In this document: in pieces, positions 15,256 through 23,756 of the stretch
Layout of the letters: each line of letters opens with the position of its first letter
Numbering within the stretch: the stretch's first letter is position 1
DNA from: Oscillospiraceae bacterium
GTDB taxonomy: Bacteria; Bacillota; Clostridia; Oscillospirales; Ruminococcaceae
Direction of reading: 5' to 3'
Length of the DNA stretch: 35,076 nucleotides
NCBI GenBank assembly: GCA_017399625.1
Contig: JAFQBT010000049.1
Location: 1-35,076 of the forward strand
The notes under the pieces: generated by a model
What the model was told of the DNA's origin: nothing
Seen by the model: the letters and a program-made list of their open reading frames with translations, nothing else
The model's database searches: none
Position numbers and translations under genes: made by a program

Positions 15256-16338
15256 ATGCGTAAAAACAAAATGATGAGAGCAGCTTCCGCTCTTCTGGTA
15301 GCAGTTCTCCTTACCACCAGCACCATCAGCGGCACCTTCGCAAAGTATGTAACCACATCCGAAGCGAAAGATGAAGCAAGAGTTGCAAAATGGGGCGTTG
15401 AGCTTCAGGTTGTAGGCAATCTCTATGGTGAAACCTACAAAGATTCTATTGTAGCTGATACAGCAGCAACGGATGAGTTCACAGTTCAGGCTGTGCACCT
15501 TTCTGACAATACTGTTGCGGAAAGTGACGTTGTTGCGCCTGGTACTAAAAATGAAGATGGATTTACTTTCTCTCTCAAAGGTCAGCCTGAAGTAGATGGC
15601 ATTATTACCTCTGAAATGAAAATTCAAAACATCTTCCTTGAAGCAGGCTCTTATGGTGTTATGCTTCCTGTTAATGAAGATGTTGTAACTGAAGAAAATT
15701 ATTCTGAATTCTTTGAAAAAGAAGGCGGCGAACTTATCGTTCAGCTTTATTACAAAGATGGAGATAAGTTCTATGCAGCACCTGAAGCAACATGGGCTGA
15801 CAGAGAATATTACACCCTTGAGGATGCAGTAGTTGTTGCACAAAGATATTATCCTGTTGTTTATAAACTTGATAATGGCGATGATGGTGAGAATGCAACA
15901 GACTATAAAGATGGCACTATTGCTATTAACACTATGGAAGAGATTGCTACCATAATTGAAACTCAGCTTGGCCTTACCCCGGGAGCAGCTGCTGCAGACA
16001 CTTCTGTAACCTATACTGGTACAAAGGCTTTTGAAGCTAACGACAATCTTGCCGAAGTTATCAACCTTGATGATAAAGTAATCACTTGGGCGTGGAGTTT
16101 TACTGACGTTGCTGATGTTATTGACAATATCGATAAAATGGATACTATTCTTGGTATGCTCATGGCAAAGGATATTACACCTGATGATGATGAAGATAGT
16201 TTTATAGTTGTAAAACTTAACGATAACGATACTCCTGCTAATGATTCTGATGACTACTTTGAGGCACCTACTGAGTATACCGACTACTGCCTTGATACCA
16301 AGTTCGAACTCAAAATCACTGTTGCACAGACCGACTGA
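15256..16338 (+). CDS. TasA-like SipW-signal exported protein, probable major subunit
   Basis: A 360-residue secreted protein. The N-terminus has a hydrophobic signal (about residues 9-29) ending GTFAKYVTTSEAKDEARVAK, the pattern of SipW-dependent signal peptides, with cleavage expected after TFA. The mature protein is very acidic and beta-rich; DVVAPGTKNEDGFTFSLKG matches the KVVAPGTENSYTFKLKN strand of the next protein, suggesting the same TasA/camelysin-like sandwich with a large insertion. It has no sorting signal or membrane anchor. AGGAG precedes the ATG. Codons between about 15420 and 16300 are AT-rich (GAT, AAT, ACT, GTT) compared with neighbours. Position after sipW, hairpins on both sides and a strong downstream stem-loop suggest it is the most abundant product. 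A fibre role is inferred. Confidence 0.8.
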   Translation: MRKNKMMRAASALLVAVLLTTSTISGTFAKYVTTSEAKDEARVAKWGVELQVVGNLYGETYKDSIVADTAATDEFTVQAVHLSDNTVAESDVVAPGTKNEDGFTFSLKGQPEVDGIITSEMKIQNIFLEAGSYGVMLPVNEDVVTEENYSEFFEKEGGELIVQLYYKDGDKFYAAPEATWADREYYTLEDAVVVAQRYYPVVYKLDNGDDGENATDYKDGTIAINTMEEIATIIETQLGLTPGAAAADTSVTYTGTKAFEANDNLAEVINLDDKVITWAWSFTDVADVIDNIDKMDTILGMLMAKDITPDDDEDSFIVVKLNDNDTPANDSDDYFEAPTEYTDYCLDTKFELKITVAQTD

Positions 16339-16380
16339 TTCCTACTTAATTTAAGCCAAATGATAAATAAACAGAATATC

Positions 16381-16436
16381 CCCCGTCCCTGCTCAACGTG
16401 GCAGGGCAGGGACGGGGCTTTTCCGTTTTTTCCAAA
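16381..16436 (+). terminator. Strong stem-loop between the first two TasA-like genes
   Basis: A 12-bp perfect GC-rich stem (16381-16392 with 16406-16417) with a 13-base loop is followed by CTTTTCCGTTTTTT. A second, weaker hairpin (GGGC/GCCT near 16436-16455) follows. It lies inside the likely operon, so it probably acts as a partial terminator or 3'-end stabiliser. Confidence 0.8.
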
Positions 16437-16507
16437 GGGCGAAAAAAGCCTTTTGCCTTTTGAAAAACGCGGAAGCGAAAATATAAAAACGAAAGGGCGT
16501 GGATTTT

Positions 16508-17473
16508 ATGAAAAACAAAAAAAGCTTTTTTATGATTTCCCTTGCGCTCATTCTGCTTGTTTGCGCCGCCGCATCAACCTCCGTCGTGCTCAGCAGAATG
16601 AACGTGTTCCTGCTCGATGACGAAGGTGCAATCCCGATGGTTGCGGATAATATGCTCTCCGGCGCGGAGTTCCTTGCCTCTCCGGCTTTTCCGGATGAAG
16701 AACCCTCCCCGGAAGCGGAAAAAAACGATTCTCCCTCCGGCGGAAATTCCCCCGCAGGAACAAAAATCCCCTCCGCATCGGATTTTGAAATTGACCCCGG
16801 CTTTATGGTAATAGACGAAAACGACGTTATCTGGGGAACCGAAACCGAAGTCGAAATTTTCAAGGCTACCTATGAAAACGGCGAAGGATTCATAACAGTC
16901 AACAGCGATAACGGCGATAAGGTCGTCGCCCCTGGAACGGAAAATTCCTATACTTTCAAGCTCAAAAATACCGGAAACGTTCCGATAAAATACGTTCTTG
17001 ATATCGATGCATACATAACCCCCGGCGACAACATGATTCCCGTTGAAGCAAGGGTCAACCGCTATGACGGCGAATGGATAGTCGGCGGACAGAAACTCTG
17101 GGTCGATGTTCCGGTCCTTGATACTGCCGCAGACGAAGGAACCCTCGGTGCCGGAAAATATACCTATTACACTCTCGACTGGCGCTGGCCTTTTGAAAGC
17201 GGAAACGATGAATATGATACCTTCCTCGGAAACCTTGCGGCGGAGGGAGAGGATATCACCATCACCATTGTTATAAAAACCGTTGCAACCGCCACCGATG
17301 ATCCCGGCAGGGACGACGGAATAACTCCTCCGGATACCGGCGACGACAGCATTCTTTCCCTTTGGATTGCTCTTGCTGTGGGCAGCGTTGTTCTTATGCT
17401 GATTCTTGTTATATTCCTTTATAAAGAGAAAAAACGCTCGAAGCGTTCCGAAGCGGAGGCACGAGAATCTTGA
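16508..17473 (+). CDS. TasA-like surface protein with PPDTG sorting signal
   Basis: A 321-residue exported protein. Residues 7-28 form an N-terminal signal or membrane helix. A Pro/Ser/Glu-rich linker follows (about 55-90), then a TasA-like beta domain (about 105-255; WGTETEVEIFKATYENGEGF, VVAPGTENSYTFKLKNTGNV). The C-terminus is PPDTG (274-278), a hydrophobic helix (SLWIALAVGSVVLMLILVIF) and a basic tail KEKKRSKR. This is the three-part layout of a sortase sorting signal; class B sortases of clostridia can use (S/P)PxTG-type motifs. The class B sortase at 24373 is a plausible partner. ATG 16508 follows AAAGGG at about ten bases. Its stop overlaps the TTG start of the second SipW gene by three bases, so the two are coupled. 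Confidence 0.78.
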   Translation: MKNKKSFFMISLALILLVCAAASTSVVLSRMNVFLLDDEGAIPMVADNMLSGAEFLASPAFPDEEPSPEAEKNDSPSGGNSPAGTKIPSASDFEIDPGFMVIDENDVIWGTETEVEIFKATYENGEGFITVNSDNGDKVVAPGTENSYTFKLKNTGNVPIKYVLDIDAYITPGDNMIPVEARVNRYDGEWIVGGQKLWVDVPVLDTAADEGTLGAGKYTYYTLDWRWPFESGNDEYDTFLGNLAAEGEDITITIVIKTVATATDDPGRDDGITPPDTGDDSILSLWIALAVGSVVLMLILVIFLYKEKKRSKRSEAEARES

Positions 17474-18024
17474 AAAACAAAAAACTGAAAAATCTGCTGA
17501 GGCTTCTTCTTCTTGTGATTCTCGGCGCGGTGATAGGCGTGAACGCCTATCTTGTCAATGCGAACAACCTTGTCGGCAACAAGCTTCCGATGCCTTTCGG
17601 ATACGGCGCGGCGGTTGTTCTTTCCGGAAGCATGGAGCCGGAATTTTCGAAAGGTGACCTTATAATCGTAAAGGAAACCGATGATTTTGACCTCAACGAT
17701 ATCGTTGTTTTCGAAAGCGAAAATGCCCTTGTTGTTCACCGCATTGTGGGAATCGGAAGGGAAGAGGTCGTTACAAAAGGCGACGCAAACAACGCCGCCG
17801 ATGAACCGATAACAAGGGATGCGGTGCTCGGAAGAGTTCTTTTCTGGATTCCGTATCTCGGAACCTTCGTGGGTTTCCTCAAAACCCCGGCGGGAATAAT
17901 AATCATGATCGCTCTGGCGATTCTTCTGGTCGAAATTCCGCATTTCAGAGAAGTCAAAAAGGACGACGAGGAAATGCAGGCAATTATCGACGAAATCAAA
18001 CGTCTTAAAGACGAAGTTCAGTAA
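17470..18024 (+). CDS. sipW: SipW-type signal peptidase I, second copy
   Basis: A 184-residue ER-type signal peptidase, shorter than the first copy. An N-terminal helix (about 9-28) is followed by the catalytic domain with Ser 54 in VVLSGSMEPEFSKGDLIIV and His 90 in ALVVHRIVGIG, plus KGDANNAADE, and a C-terminal helix (about 138-156) near LKTPAGIIIMIALAI. The sequence is closer to the Bacillus SipW pattern (SGSMEP) than the first copy is. The start is TTG, overlapping the upstream stop in TTGA, with GGAGG ten bases before it. Having two SipW enzymes in one locus suggests each serves a different exported protein; this is inference. Confidence 0.92.
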   Translation: MKNKKLKNLLRLLLLVILGAVIGVNAYLVNANNLVGNKLPMPFGYGAAVVLSGSMEPEFSKGDLIIVKETDDFDLNDIVVFESENALVVHRIVGIGREEVVTKGDANNAADEPITRDAVLGRVLFWIPYLGTFVGFLKTPAGIIIMIALAILLVEIPHFREVKKDDEEMQAIIDEIKRLKDEVQ

Positions 18025-18042
18025 AAAGGAGGCGAGCGGAAC

Positions 18043-18678
18043 ATGGCAAAAAGAGAAAGAGCAAAATTCAATATCCCTATGGTCGTTGCCTGCGTTCTGC
18101 TTTGCCTTACGATGTTCTCAACGCATTTTGCAAGCGACATCTTCGCAAGATACACCACCCGCGCTGACGGAAAGGACCTTGCAAGGGTTGCGGGCTTCGG
18201 CGAAATCATAATCGAGGAAATGGGAGATTTTGAAACCGGTCTTGCTTATATGATTCCGGGAGTTGACCTTACCAAAAAAGCAACCATTTCTTTCGGACCG
18301 ACGGAACTTTCAACTTATGTTTTCATAAAGGTCGAAACGGCAAGCAACTGGGCAATCAAAATTGATGATTTGGACGATCATACCTATACTGCTGTAAACG
18401 GAAAAGTAAGCTGGAAAATCAACAGCGATTGGGAATTCCTTACCCGCTCGATAGGCGAAACCGTAGTAAGGGTTTATTACAAAAAGCTTGATCCGAATGA
18501 AACAATTGATAAAATCGATATAATCGCCGATGGCGGAAAAATTACAGTAAGCGATACTATTACAAGAAAAGAATTCCCTGACCCGAGCAAGGAATATTTT
18601 ATCAACCTGAGCGCAATTGCAGTTCAGGCAAGCGGTTTTGAAACGGCAGCGGATGCCTGGGCAAGCGCTTCAAAATAA
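18043..18678 (+). CDS. SipW-signal exported protein, CalY/TasA-like (211 aa)
   Basis: A small secreted beta-rich protein. The N-terminus has a basic start (MAKRERAKF), a hydrophobic segment (about 11-28) and then SDIFARYTTRADGKDLARVA, the same SipW-type pattern (FAxYxT...ARVA) as the 15256 gene. The mature part contains FIKVETASNWAIKIDD, VSWKINSDWEFL and a C-terminal INLSAIAVQASGFETAADAW motif that I recall as recurring in gut Bacillota homologues. There is no anchor. GGAGG precedes the ATG, and the gene follows the second SipW by 18 bp, so that peptidase is its likely processor. It could be a minor subunit or a cap; nothing here decides that. Confidence 0.8.
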   Translation: MAKRERAKFNIPMVVACVLLCLTMFSTHFASDIFARYTTRADGKDLARVAGFGEIIIEEMGDFETGLAYMIPGVDLTKKATISFGPTELSTYVFIKVETASNWAIKIDDLDDHTYTAVNGKVSWKINSDWEFLTRSIGETVVRVYYKKLDPNETIDKIDIIADGGKITVSDTITRKEFPDPSKEYFINLSAIAVQASGFETAADAWASASK

Positions 18679-18716
18679 AATTAAGGATTATTGATTATTA
18701 AAAGGAGGTGACAGAT

Positions 18717-21700
18717 ATGATGAAAAGAGGCATTGCGTTTATTCTTTGTCTTTCTATGATTTTTTCTTTCATTGTACCTGTTGCCTTTGTTTTTGCGGAT
18801 ACGGAAGTCCTTTCCGTTGAATATGACGGATCCCGCATCGAAGATATATCCATAAGCCACGATGAAAAGAAGGTTCTTTCCGCAGTTATGGGAAATTACG
18901 CGCCGGAAAGCTGCCAGTGGCAGATCCTTGTTGATTCCGAAAACGGAATCTGGGCGGATATTTACGACAAAACCACATCCGAATGCGAGATTTCCTATGC
19001 GCTTGTAAAAAACGTAATGGAATCCTCCGGAGAGGCATTTATCCGCTGCAAAGTCATGGGCGAAAAGGGATGGGTTTACAGCAACAGCGTTTCTGTTTCC
19101 GTATATTTCAAGGAAGCGGAAGAAATCCCCGTTGAAGACCCGGGTCTTGTTCTTATTTCCGATATGGAAGTTCTGCCTCCGGAAGAACCGGCAGAGGAAA
19201 TTCCGGACGAAGAATCCGAAGAAATTTCTCCGGAAGAGCCGGTTGAAGAAGTTCCCGGCGAAGAAATTTCCGGAACTTTCAGCGTCGGAGAATCTGCAAG
19301 AACCCTGCTTGCGGACGGCGAAGGCGAAGAAACAAAAGAATATGTATATGTTACAATTTATTATCTTGACGCGGAAAGCCTTAAAATCAATTACGACCGC
19401 GCAATAACAAAACCCTATACCGCAAGAATTGAAAAAGGAAGCGATTTTAGCCAGACCGTTCTTTCTCCTACATATCTTGGTTTTGCACCTTATACAAACC
19501 TTCAGTACAGCGTTGTTGACGGAAAAGATGTTTATTCCGGCGGCGAAGACGCAACGGTGATTCATTTTAACGAAACCAACGTCCAGGAAGATATTGTCAA
19601 AAAGGTTTATTATAAACCTATCGAGGTTCCCTACGGAATCCGCTATATGTTCCAGAACATAAACGACGACCTTTATACTGAAAGACCCGACCTTTACCGT
19701 CTTGAAAGTGCCGAAACCGGCACCATCATCAAGGACGAAATGATAAACCTTGATGAGAAAGATACCGTAGGTTTCACCAAGATGTATCATATTCCGGATA
19801 GGGTTGCGGCAGACGGAAGCACGATTTTTGAGGTTTATTATGACCGAAACTATTATCTTATCCAGTTCGATTTTGACGGCGGATATGGTTCCGACCCGAT
19901 TTATGCGAAGTTTGGCACGCCCTTTGTTGTAAATGATCCGGTCAGACACGGCTATAATTTTGTCGGATGGGATCTCCTTACCATTGATACTGATTCGGAT
20001 GGAGAACCGGACAGTGGAGACGGCGTTGCTGATGTTATGCCCTCCACCATTCCCGCAGAAAACCGGAAATACAGAGCAATCTGGGATACAATCGAGACGA
20101 CTTATACGGTTGTTTATTGGAAAGAAAATGCAGATGATAACGGATACAGCTATTGGGGATATGAAACATTTAATGCGGAATCCGGTACAACTGTAAGTGC
20201 TTCGGATGAAGATTTTTCTGAAAGTGTTCATAAGGGCGAGGATGTTTATTTTGAATTCAACGAAGTGCTTTCTGATAAAGACATTCTTGTTGAAGGCGAT
20301 GGAACGACAATTGTAAACGCATATTATACAAGAAAATTATATACAATAACTTTCAAAGCTCCGGGACTTTGCGTGATTCCTGAAGGTCATATTCATAGTG
20401 TTGAAAATGGTTGCTATGGCTACTATTGTATAGGTGAATCGCATGTTCATACATTGGAATGTATTGTTTGTGAAGAAGAGGAACATGCTCATTCAAACAG
20501 TTGCTGGAGTTGCAAAAAAAGTGAGCATACCCATTCTTCCGCATGCTGCACATTAACTGAACATACACATAGTTCCGGCTGTTGCGTACTTGAAGAGCAT
20601 AAACATGGTTGGGGTTGTTATAGTTATTTTGGTGGGCTGACTTGCCAAAAAACGGAACATACTCATGGTACAGGATGTGAGTATTGTGATAAGACCGAAC
20701 ATACTCATAATGGAACGAACTGTGTTTATTGCGGAACGGAAGAACATACCCATTCGGATTGCGGTATTGTATGTGGAAAAGATGAACATGGTCACATTGA
20801 TTCGTGCTATGACTGTGGCAGTGAACCCCATACACATACTGATGCCTGCAGAAGGCTTATATGTGAAATACCCTATAATCACACTCATTCCTCAAGCTGC
20901 AAAAGGTCAAGCAATACTAATATTGTAAAGATTGTTCACAGAAAATATCAGCAGTCGCTGGAAGATATCTGGGTAAGAAAAGATGCAGACGGAAATGTTA
21001 TCAGTACAGGTATTATAGACGATAACGGAGTAATATACGATGACGGTCAACGTTGGGATCCTTCTGATACAACACTATATTCCGAGGTTCTTGTATATAT
21101 CAACAATATGCCGGGCGATGATTTTACACTTACTATGGACGATAACAGCAACCCAACGAGGACGATGTACTATTATCTCCAGGTGTTGCCCGGAGAGGAA
21201 TACGATGAATATGAGGATAACAAATACTATAAACTTGATTTGACTATCAAAGCAAATTATGGTTATATTACTGAAAAGGAAGACTATTTCGATATAAAAG
21301 GTTATAAGAAAAATAAGTCGGTTCCAGGGTTTAACAGCAGTGGACGAATTAATGATGCAACAGAGGTGTTTTTCTATTATGACCTTATAACGGACCATGA
21401 CCTTGTTTACAATAACAACGGAATTGTTATTGATGATAAAACAGTCAGCGGAATTCCTTACGGAGCATTAATCAAAGATTCGGTAAATGATTATAATTTC
21501 AAGCCAAAATATCCTGATAATCTTGAGCCGGATGCATATCATTTTGAGGGTTGGTACACTTCACCCGGTTGTTTCCCCGGAACGGAGGCCGATTGGGAAA
21601 CTTTAAAAATGCCCGAAGATAACCTCGTTCTCTACGCCAAATGGTCCCCGGAAATCCATAACGTAAAATTCTTTGATTCTCTCAAGACAATGCAGGATTA

Positions 21701-23756
21701 CGAAAACAAAAATCCTTCTGCCTCTTTTTCCGTAGAATTTGATAATGTTGAACATGGCGCAACAGTCGGTTCCGTTGACCCCCCTGAACCTCCGGAAAAC
21801 CTTGAAACGGAAGAAACCCTCAACTTCGGCGGCTGGTTCTATATTGAAAACGGGGAAAAGAAAGCCTTTACTCCGACGGAATTCCCGATAAAACGCGATA
21901 TGCATATTTTTGCCGACTGGAAGAGCGAAGCAAAAACAACCTACAGGATTTCCTACGTTCTTCAGGAAGACAAAACAACAAAGGTTGCGGACGATACCAC
22001 CGGATTTGCCTATGTCGGAACAACGCGAACTTTCAATGCAAAAGCCGGCGACTATTATAACCAGCTTTACGATTTTTCTGACCAGGAAATTGACGGAAAC
22101 CCCGGAATAAACTATAACAAAGGCTATTTCCCGACTTCCGCGTCCCACTCCATAACAATGCAGGAAGAAAAGGATACGGACGACCCCACAAAGGCAGAAA
22201 AAAACATACATACCTTCTATTACGTCAAGGCAAACCTGATTAAATATACAGTACAGTACCGCGATAAAAACACGGGCAACCCAATCCCGGGTCTTGAGGA
22301 TAAGGTTATATATACTGAAAATGCCGTTGTAACCGAGCGCTTTGTTGCCGTTTCGGATATGATTCCGGATGCGTTCTATAAACGCCTTGTTCTTTCTGTT
22401 GAAACTGACGAAGCCGGAAACCTGATAACCAAGGAAGTTGAAATAAATGGAGAAAAACAGAAAGTTGCGATATCTGATAAAAACGTAATAACTTTCTATT
22501 ATACCCCAAACACCCAAAGCGCATATTATGCTGTCCATTTCATGCACGAAAAGCTCAATCCGACACAGGCGGAAAAAGATAAAGGATATGCAACCGACGG
22601 CACGGGTAAATATGAAGAAACCGGAACCCATATCGAGGGTATCGGTGACGTTGGCGGAACGGTTCCGATCACTCCGCAGGTTTTCTCCGGCTTCAGCCAT
22701 GAAGAAGGAAAAGGAATAGCGGTAATCGAAGAAAAGGAATATGTAATTACATCGGGAGATGAAGACCAGATAATTACATACAGCGGAGGAGCCTATAACA
22801 TAAAGATAGATGAATCCGGTACGGAGCTTTATATTTTCTATAAGCGAAACGAGTATCCGTATGAGGTCCATCATTATATTTATAATACGACAACACCGGT
22901 TAATAATGAACTTGCTCCATCCGAAAACGGTGTGGCGGTTTATGGCTCTGAATTAACAAGAGAAGCGAAAACGATTTCCGGCTACACCTGTGTTTCTTCG
23001 CCGAAAAAAACTATTATCATTCAGGAAGAGGACGGAAGCCCCGTTGAACACAACAGGATAATTTTCTATTATTCCGAAACCCAATATACGGTTGAGTATG
23101 CGACAGTTCCTTCCGAGGGCGGCTGGCTTACAAAAACCCTTGAAGTTAAAAAGGGTATGGAGGATTTTGAAGGGTCCGTTGCAACAGCAAACGATAACTA
23201 TAAGTTTATCGGATGGTATCGTGATGAAGCATGCACCGAACAGGTGACCACGGAATATGGAACAGTTGACCCTGAAGCCGGAAGCATTGTTCCGAACAAG
23301 GATAAACTCAGTGCAACCACAAAGAATATCTTCTACGCAAAATTCGAACTCCAGGCCGCAGATTTCACCATCAGAAAAACAAACGCCGCCGATGAAAACC
23401 AGGTGTTTGTTTATGAGGTAAGGAGCAAAACCAACGAAAACTTTGTCATAAACGTTACTATTGTCGGAAACGGCGAGGCAACAATAAAAGGCCTGCCGCT
23501 GGGCGATTATACGGTTACCCAGCTCAACAAGTGGTCATGGCGGTATTCCGATCCGGATTTGGGAGATATCACCGACGCGGTGCAGGAAGTTACCCACGCA
23601 GGAAATCCGGATTCGGAAGGAAATCTTCAGGGAACTACCGTAACTTTCAGTGACACAGAAGCAAAGTACCGGTGGCTCAACGGTCTGAGTACGCTTGTTA
23701 AAAACATTTACGGAAAATTAACTGTAAAGCAGGGAGGGGACGCGGATGATGAATAA
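18717..23756 (+). CDS. Giant secreted repeat protein with InlB/MucBP-like repeats and an HxH-Cys domain
   Basis: A 1679-residue exported protein. Signal peptide residues 1-27 end VFVFA. An Ig-like domain (about 30-130) and a Glu/Pro-rich linker (132-188) follow. Next are MucBP-like and InlB B-type repeats (about 200-540; FDFDGGYGSDPIYAKFG, HGYNFVGWD). Residues 552-732 hold twelve HxH...C units. More InlB-like repeats (YHFEGWYTSPGC, YKFIGWYRDEACTEQ) and MucBP-like strands run to about 1545, then a prealbumin-like domain (about 1547-1610; FTIRKTNAADENQVFVYEV, GLPLGDYTVTQLNKWSWRY). The C-terminus GGDADDE has no sorting signal or membrane helix. ATG 18717 follows AGGAGGTG by six bases. Such domains occur in adhesins; binding to host or matrix is inferred. 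It overlaps the next gene by eight bases. Confidence 0.85.
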   Translation: MMKRGIAFILCLSMIFSFIVPVAFVFADTEVLSVEYDGSRIEDISISHDEKKVLSAVMGNYAPESCQWQILVDSENGIWADIYDKTTSECEISYALVKNVMESSGEAFIRCKVMGEKGWVYSNSVSVSVYFKEAEEIPVEDPGLVLISDMEVLPPEEPAEEIPDEESEEISPEEPVEEVPGEEISGTFSVGESARTLLADGEGEETKEYVYVTIYYLDAESLKINYDRAITKPYTARIEKGSDFSQTVLSPTYLGFAPYTNLQYSVVDGKDVYSGGEDATVIHFNETNVQEDIVKKVYYKPIEVPYGIRYMFQNINDDLYTERPDLYRLESAETGTIIKDEMINLDEKDTVGFTKMYHIPDRVAADGSTIFEVYYDRNYYLIQFDFDGGYGSDPIYAKFGTPFVVNDPVRHGYNFVGWDLLTIDTDSDGEPDSGDGVADVMPSTIPAENRKYRAIWDTIETTYTVVYWKENADDNGYSYWGYETFNAESGTTVSASDEDFSESVHKGEDVYFEFNEVLSDKDILVEGDGTTIVNAYYTRKLYTITFKAPGLCVIPEGHIHSVENGCYGYYCIGESHVHTLECIVCEEEEHAHSNSCWSCKKSEHTHSSACCTLTEHTHSSGCCVLEEHKHGWGCYSYFGGLTCQKTEHTHGTGCEYCDKTEHTHNGTNCVYCGTEEHTHSDCGIVCGKDEHGHIDSCYDCGSEPHTHTDACRRLICEIPYNHTHSSSCKRSSNTNIVKIVHRKYQQSLEDIWVRKDADGNVISTGIIDDNGVIYDDGQRWDPSDTTLYSEVLVYINNMPGDDFTLTMDDNSNPTRTMYYYLQVLPGEEYDEYEDNKYYKLDLTIKANYGYITEKEDYFDIKGYKKNKSVPGFNSSGRINDATEVFFYYDLITDHDLVYNNNGIVIDDKTVSGIPYGALIKDSVNDYNFKPKYPDNLEPDAYHFEGWYTSPGCFPGTEADWETLKMPEDNLVLYAKWSPEIHNVKFFDSLKTMQDYENKNPSASFSVEFDNVEHGATVGSVDPPEPPENLETEETLNFGGWFYIENGEKKAFTPTEFPIKRDMHIFADWKSEAKTTYRISYVLQEDKTTKVADDTTGFAYVGTTRTFNAKAGDYYNQLYDFSDQEIDGNPGINYNKGYFPTSASHSITMQEEKDTDDPTKAEKNIHTFYYVKANLIKYTVQYRDKNTGNPIPGLEDKVIYTENAVVTERFVAVSDMIPDAFYKRLVLSVETDEAGNLITKEVEINGEKQKVAISDKNVITFYYTPNTQSAYYAVHFMHEKLNPTQAEKDKGYATDGTGKYEETGTHIEGIGDVGGTVPITPQVFSGFSHEEGKGIAVIEEKEYVITSGDEDQIITYSGGAYNIKIDESGTELYIFYKRNEYPYEVHHYIYNTTTPVNNELAPSENGVAVYGSELTREAKTISGYTCVSSPKKTIIIQEEDGSPVEHNRIIFYYSETQYTVEYATVPSEGGWLTKTLEVKKGMEDFEGSVATANDNYKFIGWYRDEACTEQVTTEYGTVDPEAGSIVPNKDKLSATTKNIFYAKFELQAADFTIRKTNAADENQVFVYEVRSKTNENFVINVTIVGNGEATIKGLPLGDYTVTQLNKWSWRYSDPDLGDITDAVQEVTHAGNPDSEGNLQGTTVTFSDTEAKYRWLNGLSTLVKNIYGKLTVKQGGDADDE
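20371..20912 (+). repeat. Twelve in-frame HxH...C repeat units inside the giant surface protein
   Basis: About 180 codons contain units of 11-20 residues with the core (E)HxHxxxxC, often followed by xxC: for example SEHTHSSACC, TEHTHSSGCC, EEHKHGWGC, TEHTHGTGCEYC, DEHGHIDSCYDC. The DNA core GAACATACxCAT recurs but the copies are divergent, so this is a protein repeat and not a recent tandem duplication. The density of His and Cys suggests metal binding. Confidence 0.85.

Noticed and set aside
18681-20231. A 516-residue minus-strand frame opposite the giant protein gene
   Set aside because: It is Phe/Ile/Cys-rich noise, starts inside the giant gene and has no ribosome binding site.
20371-20912. 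Possible CRISPR array or DNA tandem repeat
   Set aside because: The repeated element is in frame, of variable length and conserved at protein level (HxH...C); there are no equal-length spacers or identical repeats.
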